DNA of 15,802 bases from CAYIGN01 sp964363055 (lineage in GTDB: Bacteria; Patescibacteriota; Minisyncoccia; Sungbacterales; HO2-52-23): NCBI GenBank assembly GCA_964363055.1, contig CAYIGN010000012.1, positions 1-15,802 of the forward strand, written 5' to 3'. Positions 5,880 to 12,222 of the stretch are shown in pieces. Position 1 is the stretch's first letter, and each line of letters starts with the position of its first letter. Both the position numbers and the translations under genes were made by a program. The notes beneath the pieces were generated by a model. It saw only the letters and a program-made list of their open reading frames with translations. It searched no databases and was not told where the DNA came from.

Positions 5880-6323
5880 TCAAACTATACGGGAGAGATC
5901 GGTATCAATCACTGTCGGCTTCATCCCTAAAATCTCCTCTTTGCAGGGGAGTTCCGGGATCTGATCAAAGACATAGATTCTTTTACCGTGATGGAAGGCA
6001 AGACCCATTTCAAGGAGTGTATTTGCGCCGACATGACAGGCAACATTATTTTTATCATAATTGAGAATCAGAATCGCATCTGCCCACATCACCTTATTGA
6101 AGTGATTGCGCATGGCCTCCTCCTTCCGATCCCAAATCCAGCCGTCGGTTTGGGTAGTCGTCTTGCGAAAGTGATAATACTGTTTAGCTGGAATGGCAGC
6201 GCCCGTTCCATCTACCATTTCAGTTGGAGGCATCTTCACCTCATGACCCATCTCCTCCAGCCGGAGTTTCACCTCCATCATCTCATCAATAAACGCAATA
6301 CTGCCGCAAACGGTAATCTTCAT
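5880..6323 (-). CDS. Nucleoside 2-deoxyribosyltransferase-like protein
   Basis: A 147-residue Rossmann-like protein opening with M-K-I-T-V-C-G-S-I-A-F. It has the block ADAILILNYDKNNVACHVGANTLLEMGLAFHHGKRIYVFDQIPEL (about residues 81-125). The D-A-I-L-I-L-N and G-A-N-T-L-L-E-M-G-L-A pieces match the strand-plus-catalytic-Glu arrangement of nucleoside 2-deoxyribosyltransferases and related nucleotide-binding proteins. Many CPR relatives are simply called hypothetical. A role in nucleotide or deoxynucleoside salvage is possible but unproven. It follows the dehydrogenase stop by three bases, with AGGA nine bases before ATG 6323, so it is translated from the same mRNA. No intrinsic terminator was found after it. 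Confidence 0.7.
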   Translation of the reverse strand: MKITVCGSIAFIDEMMEVKLRLEEMGHEVKMPPTEMVDGTGAAIPAKQYYHFRKTTTQTDGWIWDRKEEAMRNHFNKVMWADAILILNYDKNNVACHVGANTLLEMGLAFHHGKRIYVFDQIPELPCKEEILGMKPTVIDTDLSRIV

Positions 6324-6326
6324 ATC

Positions 6327-7304
6327 TCAATATCCTAACTTTTTATCCACCAGATTGGGAAGCCTCTCGCCTTTTATAAACGCGCGCATGTTTCGGCAGA
6401 AAAGCGCGACCGCGCGATCCATATATTTTTCCGAGAGGCCGGAGTGATGCGGAGTGATGATGACGTTCTCCATATTCCACAAAGGGCTTGTCCGCGGCAG
6501 AGGTTCTTTCTCAGTCACGTCCAGCGCCGCGCCAGCGATGACTTTCTGTTGAAGCGCCCGAATCAAGTCCTTTTCCTGCACAATCCCGCCTCTGCCGATA
6601 TTCATCAATATGGCAGTACGCTTCATTTCTCTGAATTTCCGCATGTCAAACAGGTGATGGGTTTCTTTTGTGTGCGGCAGGCAGATTGCGACAAAATCTG
6701 CTTTGGGGAGCAACGCGTCAAGCGAGCGTACAGTACCAAGCATGTCCACAAAATCCGGCTTCACCCGCTTCGTCCGTGCAACCGCGATAACCCGCGCGCC
6801 GAAGGCGTGTGCGAGTCGCGCGGCCTCAGTCCCGATATCGCCAAGGCCGACGATGAGTACGGTCTTGCCACGCAATTCGCTGATGGTTTCATCCTTCTGC
6901 CAGCGCCGGCGCAATTGATTGCGCAACGTGCGATGGAAACCGCGGGTGAAGATCAGTATAAATCCGATCAAGTGTTCCGCAATCGGGGTCGCATGAACTC
7001 CGGAAGAGTTGCTGACAATGACGGGCAGCCGCTTTGTTTCGTCTGTCAGAACTCTGTCTACTCCTGCGGAAAACGAATGCAGCCACTTCAATTTCCTTGC
7101 CTTGCCGAGCGGCGGAATCATCCACGGGAAGCCGGCTATTACATCCGCATCCAAGACGGCCGCCGCGGCCCGTTTCAAGTCGGTAACAATCCGTATGTCA
7201 ACATTCTTGCCGGCCGATGACCTGATTCGCTCCAAATACGCCCGCTTAAAAAAATGCGGATGCGAGGGATCTGCAATCTTATAGATAGAGATGAGAATCT
7301 TCAT
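6327..7304 (-). CDS. D-isomer-specific 2-hydroxyacid dehydrogenase
   Basis: A 325-residue NAD(P)-dependent oxidoreductase that reduces a 2-keto acid (glyoxylate, hydroxypyruvate or similar) to the D-hydroxy acid. The nucleotide-binding fold starts at GLGDIG (153-158). The catalytic triad is present: Arg238 in NIGRGGIV, Glu267 in EKEPLP and His286 in ITPHHSG. The end of the second strand reads V-A-R-T-K-R without the acidic residue typical of NAD users, which suggests NADP(H) preference. The substrate cannot be told from sequence. The gene is first in a two-gene unit with the deoxyribosyltransferase-like gene and is divergent from the ZIP transporter over a 50-base gap with overlapping promoters. 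Confidence 0.92.
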   Translation of the reverse strand: MKILISIYKIADPSHPHFFKRAYLERIRSSAGKNVDIRIVTDLKRAAAAVLDADVIAGFPWMIPPLGKARKLKWLHSFSAGVDRVLTDETKRLPVIVSNSSGVHATPIAEHLIGFILIFTRGFHRTLRNQLRRRWQKDETISELRGKTVLIVGLGDIGTEAARLAHAFGARVIAVARTKRVKPDFVDMLGTVRSLDALLPKADFVAICLPHTKETHHLFDMRKFREMKRTAILMNIGRGGIVQEKDLIRALQQKVIAGAALDVTEKEPLPRTSPLWNMENVIITPHHSGLSEKYMDRAVALFCRNMRAFIKGERLPNLVDKKLGY

Positions 7305-7314
7305 GCCCGTCGCT

Positions 7315-7343
7315 TTGACAATAACACGATCCTGCCTTATTAT
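7315..7343 (+). promoter_or_regulatory. Promoter of the ZIP transporter gene
   Basis: Perfect TTGACA (7315-7320), 17-base spacer, TATTAT (7338-7343). Eleven bases separate the -10 box from ATG 7355, giving a leader of about five bases and no Shine-Dalgarno. Confidence 0.75.
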
Positions 7344-7347
7344 CCAA
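7318..7347 (-). promoter_or_regulatory. Candidate promoter of the dehydrogenase operon
   Basis: TTGGAT (7347-7342), 18-base spacer, TATTGT (7323-7318) on the minus strand. Its -10 overlaps the -35 of the ZIP promoter and its -35 overlaps the ZIP -10. The boxes are weaker than those on the plus strand. Confidence 0.4.
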
Positions 7348-7354
7348 TAAAGCT

Positions 7355-8134
7355 ATGGCTGGATTTCATCCGCTCGTCCCGATTCTCTTCTTTACCTTTG
7401 TCGGGAGTATCGGCGGGCTCGCCGGAGGATTGATACTCTTGGCAAAGCAGGAGCTCGCCATAAAGATCTCGCACTTCCTAACCGCGTTTGCGGCCGGGGT
7501 GCTTTTGGCGAGCGCCTTTTTTGACCTGCTGCCCGAAGCATTGCGCGAGGGAGAAGAGACCGGTCTGAATATTTTCGCCTGGACCCTCACAGGGCTGCTT
7601 ATTTTCTTCATAGCGGAGCAGCTCATCCACTGGTTCCATCACCACAGCGAAGCGAGCCATGAACATGACAAAGAAACCCGGGCCATAATCCCGCTCATCA
7701 TCGCCGGAGATACTATTCATAATTTTGTTGACGGTGTGGTGATCGCCGCAACTTTTCTGGTGGACTTCCGACTCGGGGTGGTAACCGCGCTGGCGGTTGC
7801 CGCGCACGAACTGCCGCAAGAGATCGGCGACTTTGCCCTGCTACTGCACAAGGGGCTTTCGCGGTTCAAAGTAGTCCTCCTCAATCTCGTGAGCGCGGCC
7901 GCCGCATTTGCCGGAGCGCTCGGCGCGTATTTATTCGGCAGCTCCCTGCAAGGATACGTCCCGATCTCACTCTCGCTCACCGCCGGGTTTTTCATCTATA
8001 TCGCCACCTCGGACATCATCCCCGAAATCCATTATGAAAAGCGGCGGCCGGCAGCCCTGGTCAAAAGCGGCCTGCTTCTTTTCGGAGTTGCTTCGCTCTA
8101 CCTGATCCTCGCCTTCATCGGCCACGGAGAGTAA
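7355..8134 (+). CDS. ZIP-family divalent metal transporter
   Basis: A 259-residue polytopic membrane protein of the ZIP (ZupT-like) family, which moves zinc, iron or similar ions into the cytoplasm. About eight hydrophobic segments are visible. The two signature metal-binding helices are HNFVDG (His122, Asn123, Asp126) and HELPQEIGDF (His151, Glu152, Glu156, Asp159). A histidine-rich cytoplasmic loop (about 92-104, H-W-F-H-H-H-S-E-A-S-H-E-H) sits between the third and fourth segments, as usual. It is the only plus-strand gene in the window, transcribed from a strong near-leaderless promoter and ended by a strong terminator. The metal it carries cannot be assigned. Confidence 0.95.
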   Translation: MAGFHPLVPILFFTFVGSIGGLAGGLILLAKQELAIKISHFLTAFAAGVLLASAFFDLLPEALREGEETGLNIFAWTLTGLLIFFIAEQLIHWFHHHSEASHEHDKETRAIIPLIIAGDTIHNFVDGVVIAATFLVDFRLGVVTALAVAAHELPQEIGDFALLLHKGLSRFKVVLLNLVSAAAAFAGALGAYLFGSSLQGYVPISLSLTAGFFIYIATSDIIPEIHYEKRRPAALVKSGLLLFGVASLYLILAFIGHGE

Positions 8135-8152
8135 ATCGCGTCTTAACCCCAT

Positions 8153-8192
8153 AAAAACATTCCGACATTCTTGAGAATGTCGGAATGTTTTT
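8153..8192. terminator. Strong bidirectional terminator between ZIP and DUF2000 genes
   Basis: An 18-base perfect stem (8153-8170 with 8175-8192) and four-base loop TTGA, with A-run and T-run at the two ends. It can stop transcription from both directions and serves the convergent genes on each side. Confidence 0.92.
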
Positions 8193-8252
8193 ATTTCATA
8201 TTTCATCTTTGTTCATATTTCTCATCCCCATTGCCCGTGGCAGTGTTCAGAT

Positions 8253-8675
8253 TTATTTCCACAACCGCAGCATACTTGTTAGTTCTTTTAGTTCATCTTT
8301 GGAGCCAAACATTCCGATTCCGAGTATATCCAACTCTTCTGCTGTCTTAGTATTCAGAGCTTTTGCCAATTCGTCATCATCAATCATATCAATCATTTCC
8401 TGTACATACACAATCCAAGACAGATTGGAGTTACGCAGCTTAACTCCCAGACTCTTCAATTCATCTTTAGTTGCCCGGAGCGTAATAATTGGAAATTGAG
8501 AGTTTCTAGGGAAATTCATTCCATCCTTTGACACAAAATATTCTCCTGTATCAAACGGCTCTGACATTTTATTACCCAGATACGCCGCGATGTGACCAAT
8601 AGTATTGGTAAGTTGCCAAGAGGTAACGTCTTCCCTCAACACAATGGTCATCTTTTTTGTGAAATCTTGTATCAT
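8253..8675 (-). CDS. DUF2000 family protein
   Basis: A 140-residue protein matching the DUF2000 family, described as having a peptidyl-tRNA-hydrolase-like fold but without established function. Recognisable blocks are KKMTIVLREDVTSWQLTNTIGHIAAYLGNKM (7-37), DTGEYFVSKDGMNFPRNSQFPIITLRA (42-68) and the ending ELDILGIGMFGSKDELKELTSMLRLW. A good Shine-Dalgarno (AGAGAGG) lies three bases before ATG 8675, within 10 bases of the secA stop. It is therefore co-transcribed and probably co-translated with secA. A link to protein export is suggested only by this position. Confidence 0.85.
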   Translation of the reverse strand: MIQDFTKKMTIVLREDVTSWQLTNTIGHIAAYLGNKMSEPFDTGEYFVSKDGMNFPRNSQFPIITLRATKDELKSLGVKLRNSNLSWIVYVQEMIDMIDDDELAKALNTKTAEELDILGIGMFGSKDELKELTSMLRLWK

Positions 8676-8684
8676 ATTCCTCTC

Positions 8685-11441
8685 TTATTTCCCATGACAC
8701 TTTTTATACTTTTTCCCGCTTCCGCAAGGGCAGGGAGCATTTCTTGAGGGCTCTTTGGGGCGGGGGGCGGTTGCAAATGACGACGGCTCTGAGGCGTTGA
8801 TCTGCGGCAGTACCGGGTCGCGGATTGCGACTGTAGGCGGCACAATGCCTGCCGCGGCATCGGGTCGCCGCAACTCAATCCGCGATGGCCGTTCTTCGCG
8901 GGGTGCCGCGCCGACCTTGAAAATGGTATTGACGACCTGGGTCCGGATCGCGGCCTGCAGTTCGCGGAAGAGCCGCGTGCCCTCATGCTTGTATTCCACC
9001 AAAGGGTCGCGCTGGCCATAGGCGCGCAGGCGCACTGAATCGCGCAGATGTTCCATTTGCTCAAGATGATCCATCCAGAGAAAATCAATCGTACGGAGCA
9101 AGGTCGCGCGCTCCAGTTGCCGCATCGCATCGCTGCCCAACTCCGATTCTCTCCCGTCGTATTGCTTTCGCAATACCTCCAGAAGATATAAAACCGCCTC
9201 TTCTCTCTTCGCTTCTGATGTTTGGAGGTCGGACCTCCAAACATCCTGCAACTTGGTATGGACTTCATCCGGGATCGGCGCAATAGCTTTGGTCGTCTCA
9301 AATATCTCCTCAATGTTCCATTCCTCCGGACTGCCTTCGGTATGAAAACCAACAACTTTTCGCACTTCCTGCTCAATCATCTCCTGAATCTGTTCCCTGA
9401 TTCCTGATTCCCCTGCCCCCACGCCAAAATTTGGCGTGGGGGTGAAATTCGTGATTCCTGCGAATAAAATCTCCCGCCGCATCCGATAGATCGCATCTCT
9501 TTGTTTATTCAAAACGTCGTCGTACTCCAGGACATGCTTGCGGGCGTCAAAATGAAAGCCCTCAATTTTCGCCTGTGCTGCTTCAATCGCCCGCGATACG
9601 ACTTTATTTTCAATCGGCTGATCCTCGGGTATGCCGAATGCCTCCATCATCCGTTTGATTTTGTCCGATCCGAAAATCCGCATGAGATCATCTTCCAGTG
9701 AGACGAAAAACTGCGAGGAGCCCGGGTCTCCCTGCCGGCCGGAGCGGCCGCGCAGCTGATTGTCAATCCGGCGCGCTTCGTGCCGCTCAGTGCCGATGAC
9801 ATGCAAACCACCGAGTGTGCGGATCTCATCCGTCAATAGGAAGTCCGACTTCCCGCCCGAAGCCGGACTTCCCGCCTCGGCTCCTCCAAGGATAATGTCC
9901 ACTCCTCGACCGGCCATGTTGGTCGCGACGGTCACTGCGTTTTTCCTCCCTGCTTGAGCAATTATCAACGCCTCCTGCTCATGATTCTTGGCATTGAGCA
10001 TCTGATGCGGGACACCCTCAACTGAAAGCATCTTTGAGAGCCGCTCGTTTTTCTCAATTGAGACCGTGCCTATCAAAACCGGCTGGCCTTTTTCGTGCCG
10101 CGCCTTCACCTCGCGCGCCGCCGCCTGAAATTTCCCTTTCTCGGTCCGGAATATCAAATCCTGCCTATCCTCACGGATCATAGGCCGATGGGTCGGGACT
10201 GTAATGACGTCAAGATTATATACTTTGTGGAATTCCTCGGCTGAGGTCTGGGCAGTACCGGTCATACCCGCGAGTTTCGCGTACATCCTAAAATAATTCT
10301 GAAAAGTGATGGTCGCAAGAGTCCGCGATTCCTGCTGGACTTTGACTCCCTCTTTGGCTTCCACCGCCTGATGCAGGCCTTCGGACCAGCGCCGGCCGGG
10401 CATGAGACGGCCGGTAAATTCATCCACGATAATCACCTGGCCGTCTTTAACGACATAATCGCGGTCGCGGAGAAAAAATTTCTTCGTTCTGATGGACGAT
10501 TCTAAGTGTCGCACAAAGCGAATGCCTTTTTCTTCATAAATATTGTCCACGCCGAGTAATCGTTCCACTTTATCAATCCCTGTTTCGGTTATAGCTATCG
10601 CCTTCATTTTTTCGTCAGCGTTGTAGTCAATATTCTCTTCAAGCTGGGGGGCGATTTTCTCTGCAAATACTTTATAAAGCTCTCCGGACTCCGTGTCGGG
10701 CGCCGATATGATGAGGGGCGTCCGCGCCTCGTCAATTAAAATAGAATCTACTTCGTCCACAATCGCGTACATATAATCCCTTTGGCGCAATTGTATTGGA
10801 TCGTATTCCAAGTTATCGCGCAGATAATCAAACCCGAATTCGTTATTGGTGCCATAGGTAATGTCGGCTTGGTATGCTTCGCGCCGCGTGCAAGGCCGGA
10901 AGCGATTGAGCCGCGGATCGCCGTGCGGATAAGGATCTTCGTATGCCGGATCATAGATACCGGAAAATTCATGCGCCACTACGCCGACCGAGACGCCAAG
11001 CGCCGCATAGACCGGCCCCATCCAGCCGGCGCCTATGCGCGAGAGATAATCATTAGGGGTTACCAGATGCGCGCCCTTGCCCGCAAGAGAGTTAAGATAA
11101 AGCGGCAAAGTCGCAACCAGCGTTTTCCCCTCGCCGGTCCGCATCTCTGCGATCTTGCCCTGATGCAGCACAATTCCGCCGACAAGCTGCACGTCAAAAT
11201 GCCGCTGGCCGATCGCGCGGCTCGCGGCGACCCTGACCGCGGCAAAGGCCTCGAATAGAAGGTCGTCCAGCGCCTCGCCCGCGGCGAGGCGCTTCCCCAA
11301 CTTTTGGGTCAGACCTGGCAATTCCCCATCGGAAAGATTCGCCAACTCTTTCTCCGATTCACCGATTTTCTCCACCAGCGGCTCAAGCGACCGGATATAC
11401 CGCTCATTCGCATCCCCAAAAATTTTGCTTAAAAACGACAT
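8685..11441 (-). CDS. secA: Preprotein translocase ATPase SecA
   Basis: The motor ATPase that drives unfolded preproteins through SecYEG. The 918-residue protein (from ATG 11441) has Walker A MRTGEGKT (about 100-107), Walker B/DEAD region DEVDSILIDEARTPLIIS (229-246), the second motor motifs NMAGRGVDIILGG and GTERHEARRIDNQLRGRSGRQGDPGSS, and a C-terminal zinc motif C-P-C-G-S-G-K-K-Y-K-K-C-H. An insert of about 25 residues before REAYQADITYG is CPR-like. Three coding palindromes fall at about residues 524-535, 667-676 and 733-742. The frame also allows GTG 11450, but MSFLSKIFGDANER is the family start. A weak TATCGT box (11458-11453) lies 11 bases upstream. DUF2000 follows in the same operon. 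Confidence 0.97.
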   Translation of the reverse strand: MSFLSKIFGDANERYIRSLEPLVEKIGESEKELANLSDGELPGLTQKLGKRLAAGEALDDLLFEAFAAVRVAASRAIGQRHFDVQLVGGIVLHQGKIAEMRTGEGKTLVATLPLYLNSLAGKGAHLVTPNDYLSRIGAGWMGPVYAALGVSVGVVAHEFSGIYDPAYEDPYPHGDPRLNRFRPCTRREAYQADITYGTNNEFGFDYLRDNLEYDPIQLRQRDYMYAIVDEVDSILIDEARTPLIISAPDTESGELYKVFAEKIAPQLEENIDYNADEKMKAIAITETGIDKVERLLGVDNIYEEKGIRFVRHLESSIRTKKFFLRDRDYVVKDGQVIIVDEFTGRLMPGRRWSEGLHQAVEAKEGVKVQQESRTLATITFQNYFRMYAKLAGMTGTAQTSAEEFHKVYNLDVITVPTHRPMIREDRQDLIFRTEKGKFQAAAREVKARHEKGQPVLIGTVSIEKNERLSKMLSVEGVPHQMLNAKNHEQEALIIAQAGRKNAVTVATNMAGRGVDIILGGAEAGSPASGGKSDFLLTDEIRTLGGLHVIGTERHEARRIDNQLRGRSGRQGDPGSSQFFVSLEDDLMRIFGSDKIKRMMEAFGIPEDQPIENKVVSRAIEAAQAKIEGFHFDARKHVLEYDDVLNKQRDAIYRMRREILFAGITNFTPTPNFGVGAGESGIREQIQEMIEQEVRKVVGFHTEGSPEEWNIEEIFETTKAIAPIPDEVHTKLQDVWRSDLQTSEAKREEAVLYLLEVLRKQYDGRESELGSDAMRQLERATLLRTIDFLWMDHLEQMEHLRDSVRLRAYGQRDPLVEYKHEGTRLFRELQAAIRTQVVNTIFKVGAAPREERPSRIELRRPDAAAGIVPPTVAIRDPVLPQINASEPSSFATAPRPKEPSRNAPCPCGSGKKYKKCHGK
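9217..9245. repeat. Palindrome inside secA (3)
   Basis: GATGTTTGGAGGTC and its exact complement around a single G: 14-base arms, 29 bases in all. It encodes part of the D-V-W-R-S-D-L-Q-T-S segment in the variable C-terminal helical region of SecA, about residues 733-742. Confidence 0.75.
9398..9460. repeat. Palindrome with flanking direct repeats inside secA (2)
   Basis: Arms CCCCCACGCCAAA (9416-9428) and TTTGGCGTGGGGG (9430-9442) around one A. Nine bases out on each side stands the direct repeat TGATTCCTG (9398-9406 and 9452-9460). One repeat plus palindrome is 54 bases, that is 18 codons (G-I-T-N-F-T-P-T-P-N-F-G-V-G-A-G-E-S), and its removal keeps the frame. Confidence 0.75.
9839..9872. 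repeat. Palindrome inside secA (1)
   Basis: GGAAGTCCG and CGGACTTCC arms with a further CTTC/GAAG pair inside, one A-C mismatch and a six-base loop. It encodes the Gly/Ser-rich segment S-P-A-S-G-G-K-S-D-F in the variable loop between NMAGRGVDIILGG and GGLHVIGTERH. Confidence 0.7.
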
Positions 11442-11470
11442 ATCGTTCACTTACGATACGTCAAAAACTC

Positions 11471-11500
11471 AAAAAAATCCAGCGCAGACGCGCTGGATTT
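11471..11500 (-). terminator. Intrinsic terminator between hpf and secA
   Basis: Perfect 11-base stem (11500-11490 with 11485-11475; AAATCCAGCGC / GCGCTGGATTT), loop GTCT, followed by four more T (seven in a row) on the minus strand. It ends the hpf transcript about 200 bases after its stop. If a promoter such as TATAGT at 11516-11511 is active, it could instead act as an attenuator for secA. Confidence 0.8.
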
Positions 11501-11543
11501 GCATAATTCTACTATATGCGTCGGGAAGGCAGATGAAAAATCA

Positions 11544-11607
11544 ACACTTACCCGCGATCGCTGGTATATGCTATTTTCTACACTTATCAGCGGTCGCGGA
11601 TAAGTGT
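11544..11607. repeat. Long hairpin with an alternative pairing, downstream of hpf
   Basis: Segment 11544-11563 (ACACTTACCCGCGATCGCTG) complements 11588-11607 at 18 of 20 positions. The right arm's end GATAAGTGT (11599-11607) also pairs perfectly with the nearer ACACTTATC (11580-11588). The two hairpins exclude each other. No open frame or promoter explains the region. Confidence 0.55.
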
Positions 11608-11633
11608 ACAGACAAATGGCTGCATCTCCTTAT

Positions 11634-11653
11634 CCCTTATTCGAACGAATAAG
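11634..11653. repeat. Palindrome copy 2 downstream of hpf
   Basis: CTTATTCG-AA-CGAATAAG, perfect over 18 bases (11636-11653), preceded by CC as in copy 1. It lies 45 bases beyond the hpf stop. It has the same core as the copies at 1827-1848 and 1455-1474. Confidence 0.75.
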
Positions 11654-11698
11654 CCCATAGCGCGCCGCCGCAACGACTGCTGATTTCATATTGATGTT

Positions 11699-12115
11699 CT
11701 AATTCCCCTCGTTGCGGATGCGGCCTTTGCGGAACAGGCGGGCGGCGGTGGCAAAGTGCAGATCCTTTTTTGCCCGGCGCGCCATACGCTTCAAGAGCGC
11801 AAGCGCCTTACCTTTGTATGCGACAATCTCCCGTGTCAATTCATTTTCCAGCGCATCACACGCGGCATGGATATCCGTATCCACGGCCTCTGCCCGGATC
11901 GGCTTATCTTTCAAAGTCAAACTCGCCGAGACGGAATATACCATCCCTTTATGATGGTGGTGCGTGGTACGCGCCACTTCAATATCAAGAATCGGGCTGT
12001 CGGTTTTATCCAACCCCTGCAGCCGCTTTTGCACCGGTTGTACGATCTTGCGCTCAATATATTCGCGCAAAGTATCGGTCAGATCCAAGCCCTTTTTGCG
12101 GATCGTTACGCGCAT
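11699..12115 (-). CDS. hpf: Ribosome hibernation promoting factor (short form)
   Basis: A 138-residue S30AE-family protein (HPF/RaiA/YfiA), which binds the decoding region of the 30S subunit and silences ribosomes in slow growth. It opens with MRVTIRKKGLDLTDTLREYIERKI, the family's first strand and helix. It continues with ILDIEVARTTHHHHKGMVYSVSASL and the conserved IRAEAVDTDIHAACDALENELTREI helix. A basic tail follows, but no second dimerisation domain, so it is a short-type HPF. The frame extends 17 residues upstream, but ATG 12115 fits the family start and lies six bases after a perfect TATAAT, implying a leaderless mRNA. It is a single-gene unit bounded by terminators at 12167-12191 and 11471-11500. 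Confidence 0.92.
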   Translation of the reverse strand: MRVTIRKKGLDLTDTLREYIERKIVQPVQKRLQGLDKTDSPILDIEVARTTHHHHKGMVYSVSASLTLKDKPIRAEAVDTDIHAACDALENELTREIVAYKGKALALLKRMARRAKKDLHFATAARLFRKGRIRNEGN

Positions 12116-12121
12116 ACCTGT

Positions 12122-12127
12122 ATTATA
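12122..12127 (-). promoter_or_regulatory. -10 box of the hpf promoter
   Basis: Perfect TATAAT with six bases (ACAGGT) before ATG 12115. No good -35 hexamer was found at normal spacing. The AGG lies one base from the ATG, too close to act as a Shine-Dalgarno. Confidence 0.55.
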
Positions 12128-12166
12128 TAAAACATAACACAAAGATGGTATGTTTCTGTCTGCCAC

Positions 12167-12191
12167 AAAAAGGCCGCAACAAGCTGCGGCC
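12167..12191 (-). terminator. Terminator of the M29 aminopeptidase gene
   Basis: Minus-strand stem GGCCGCA / TGCGGCC (12191-12185 with 12178-12172), loop GCTTGT, then TTTTT. It lies about 30 bases after the stop codon. Confidence 0.85.
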
Positions 12192-12222
12192 CGATAGATA
12201 CGGACTTATTGATTCCTTCCAC

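Noticed and set aside
6909..6924. GCGCAAT-TG-ATTGCGC palindrome inside the dehydrogenase gene
   Set aside because: The arms are only seven bases and the encoded residues (L-R-N-Q-L) fit the normal family helix, so no insertion is needed to explain it.
6444..7220. Plus-strand open frame of 258 codons opposite the 2-hydroxyacid dehydrogenase
   Set aside because: It is antisense to clear catalytic motifs, has no promoter or Shine-Dalgarno and an unconvincing composition.
11442..11450. GTG at 11450 as the secA start
   Set aside because: It adds only three residues not found in SecA proteins. ATG 11441 gives the standard MSFLSKIFG start.
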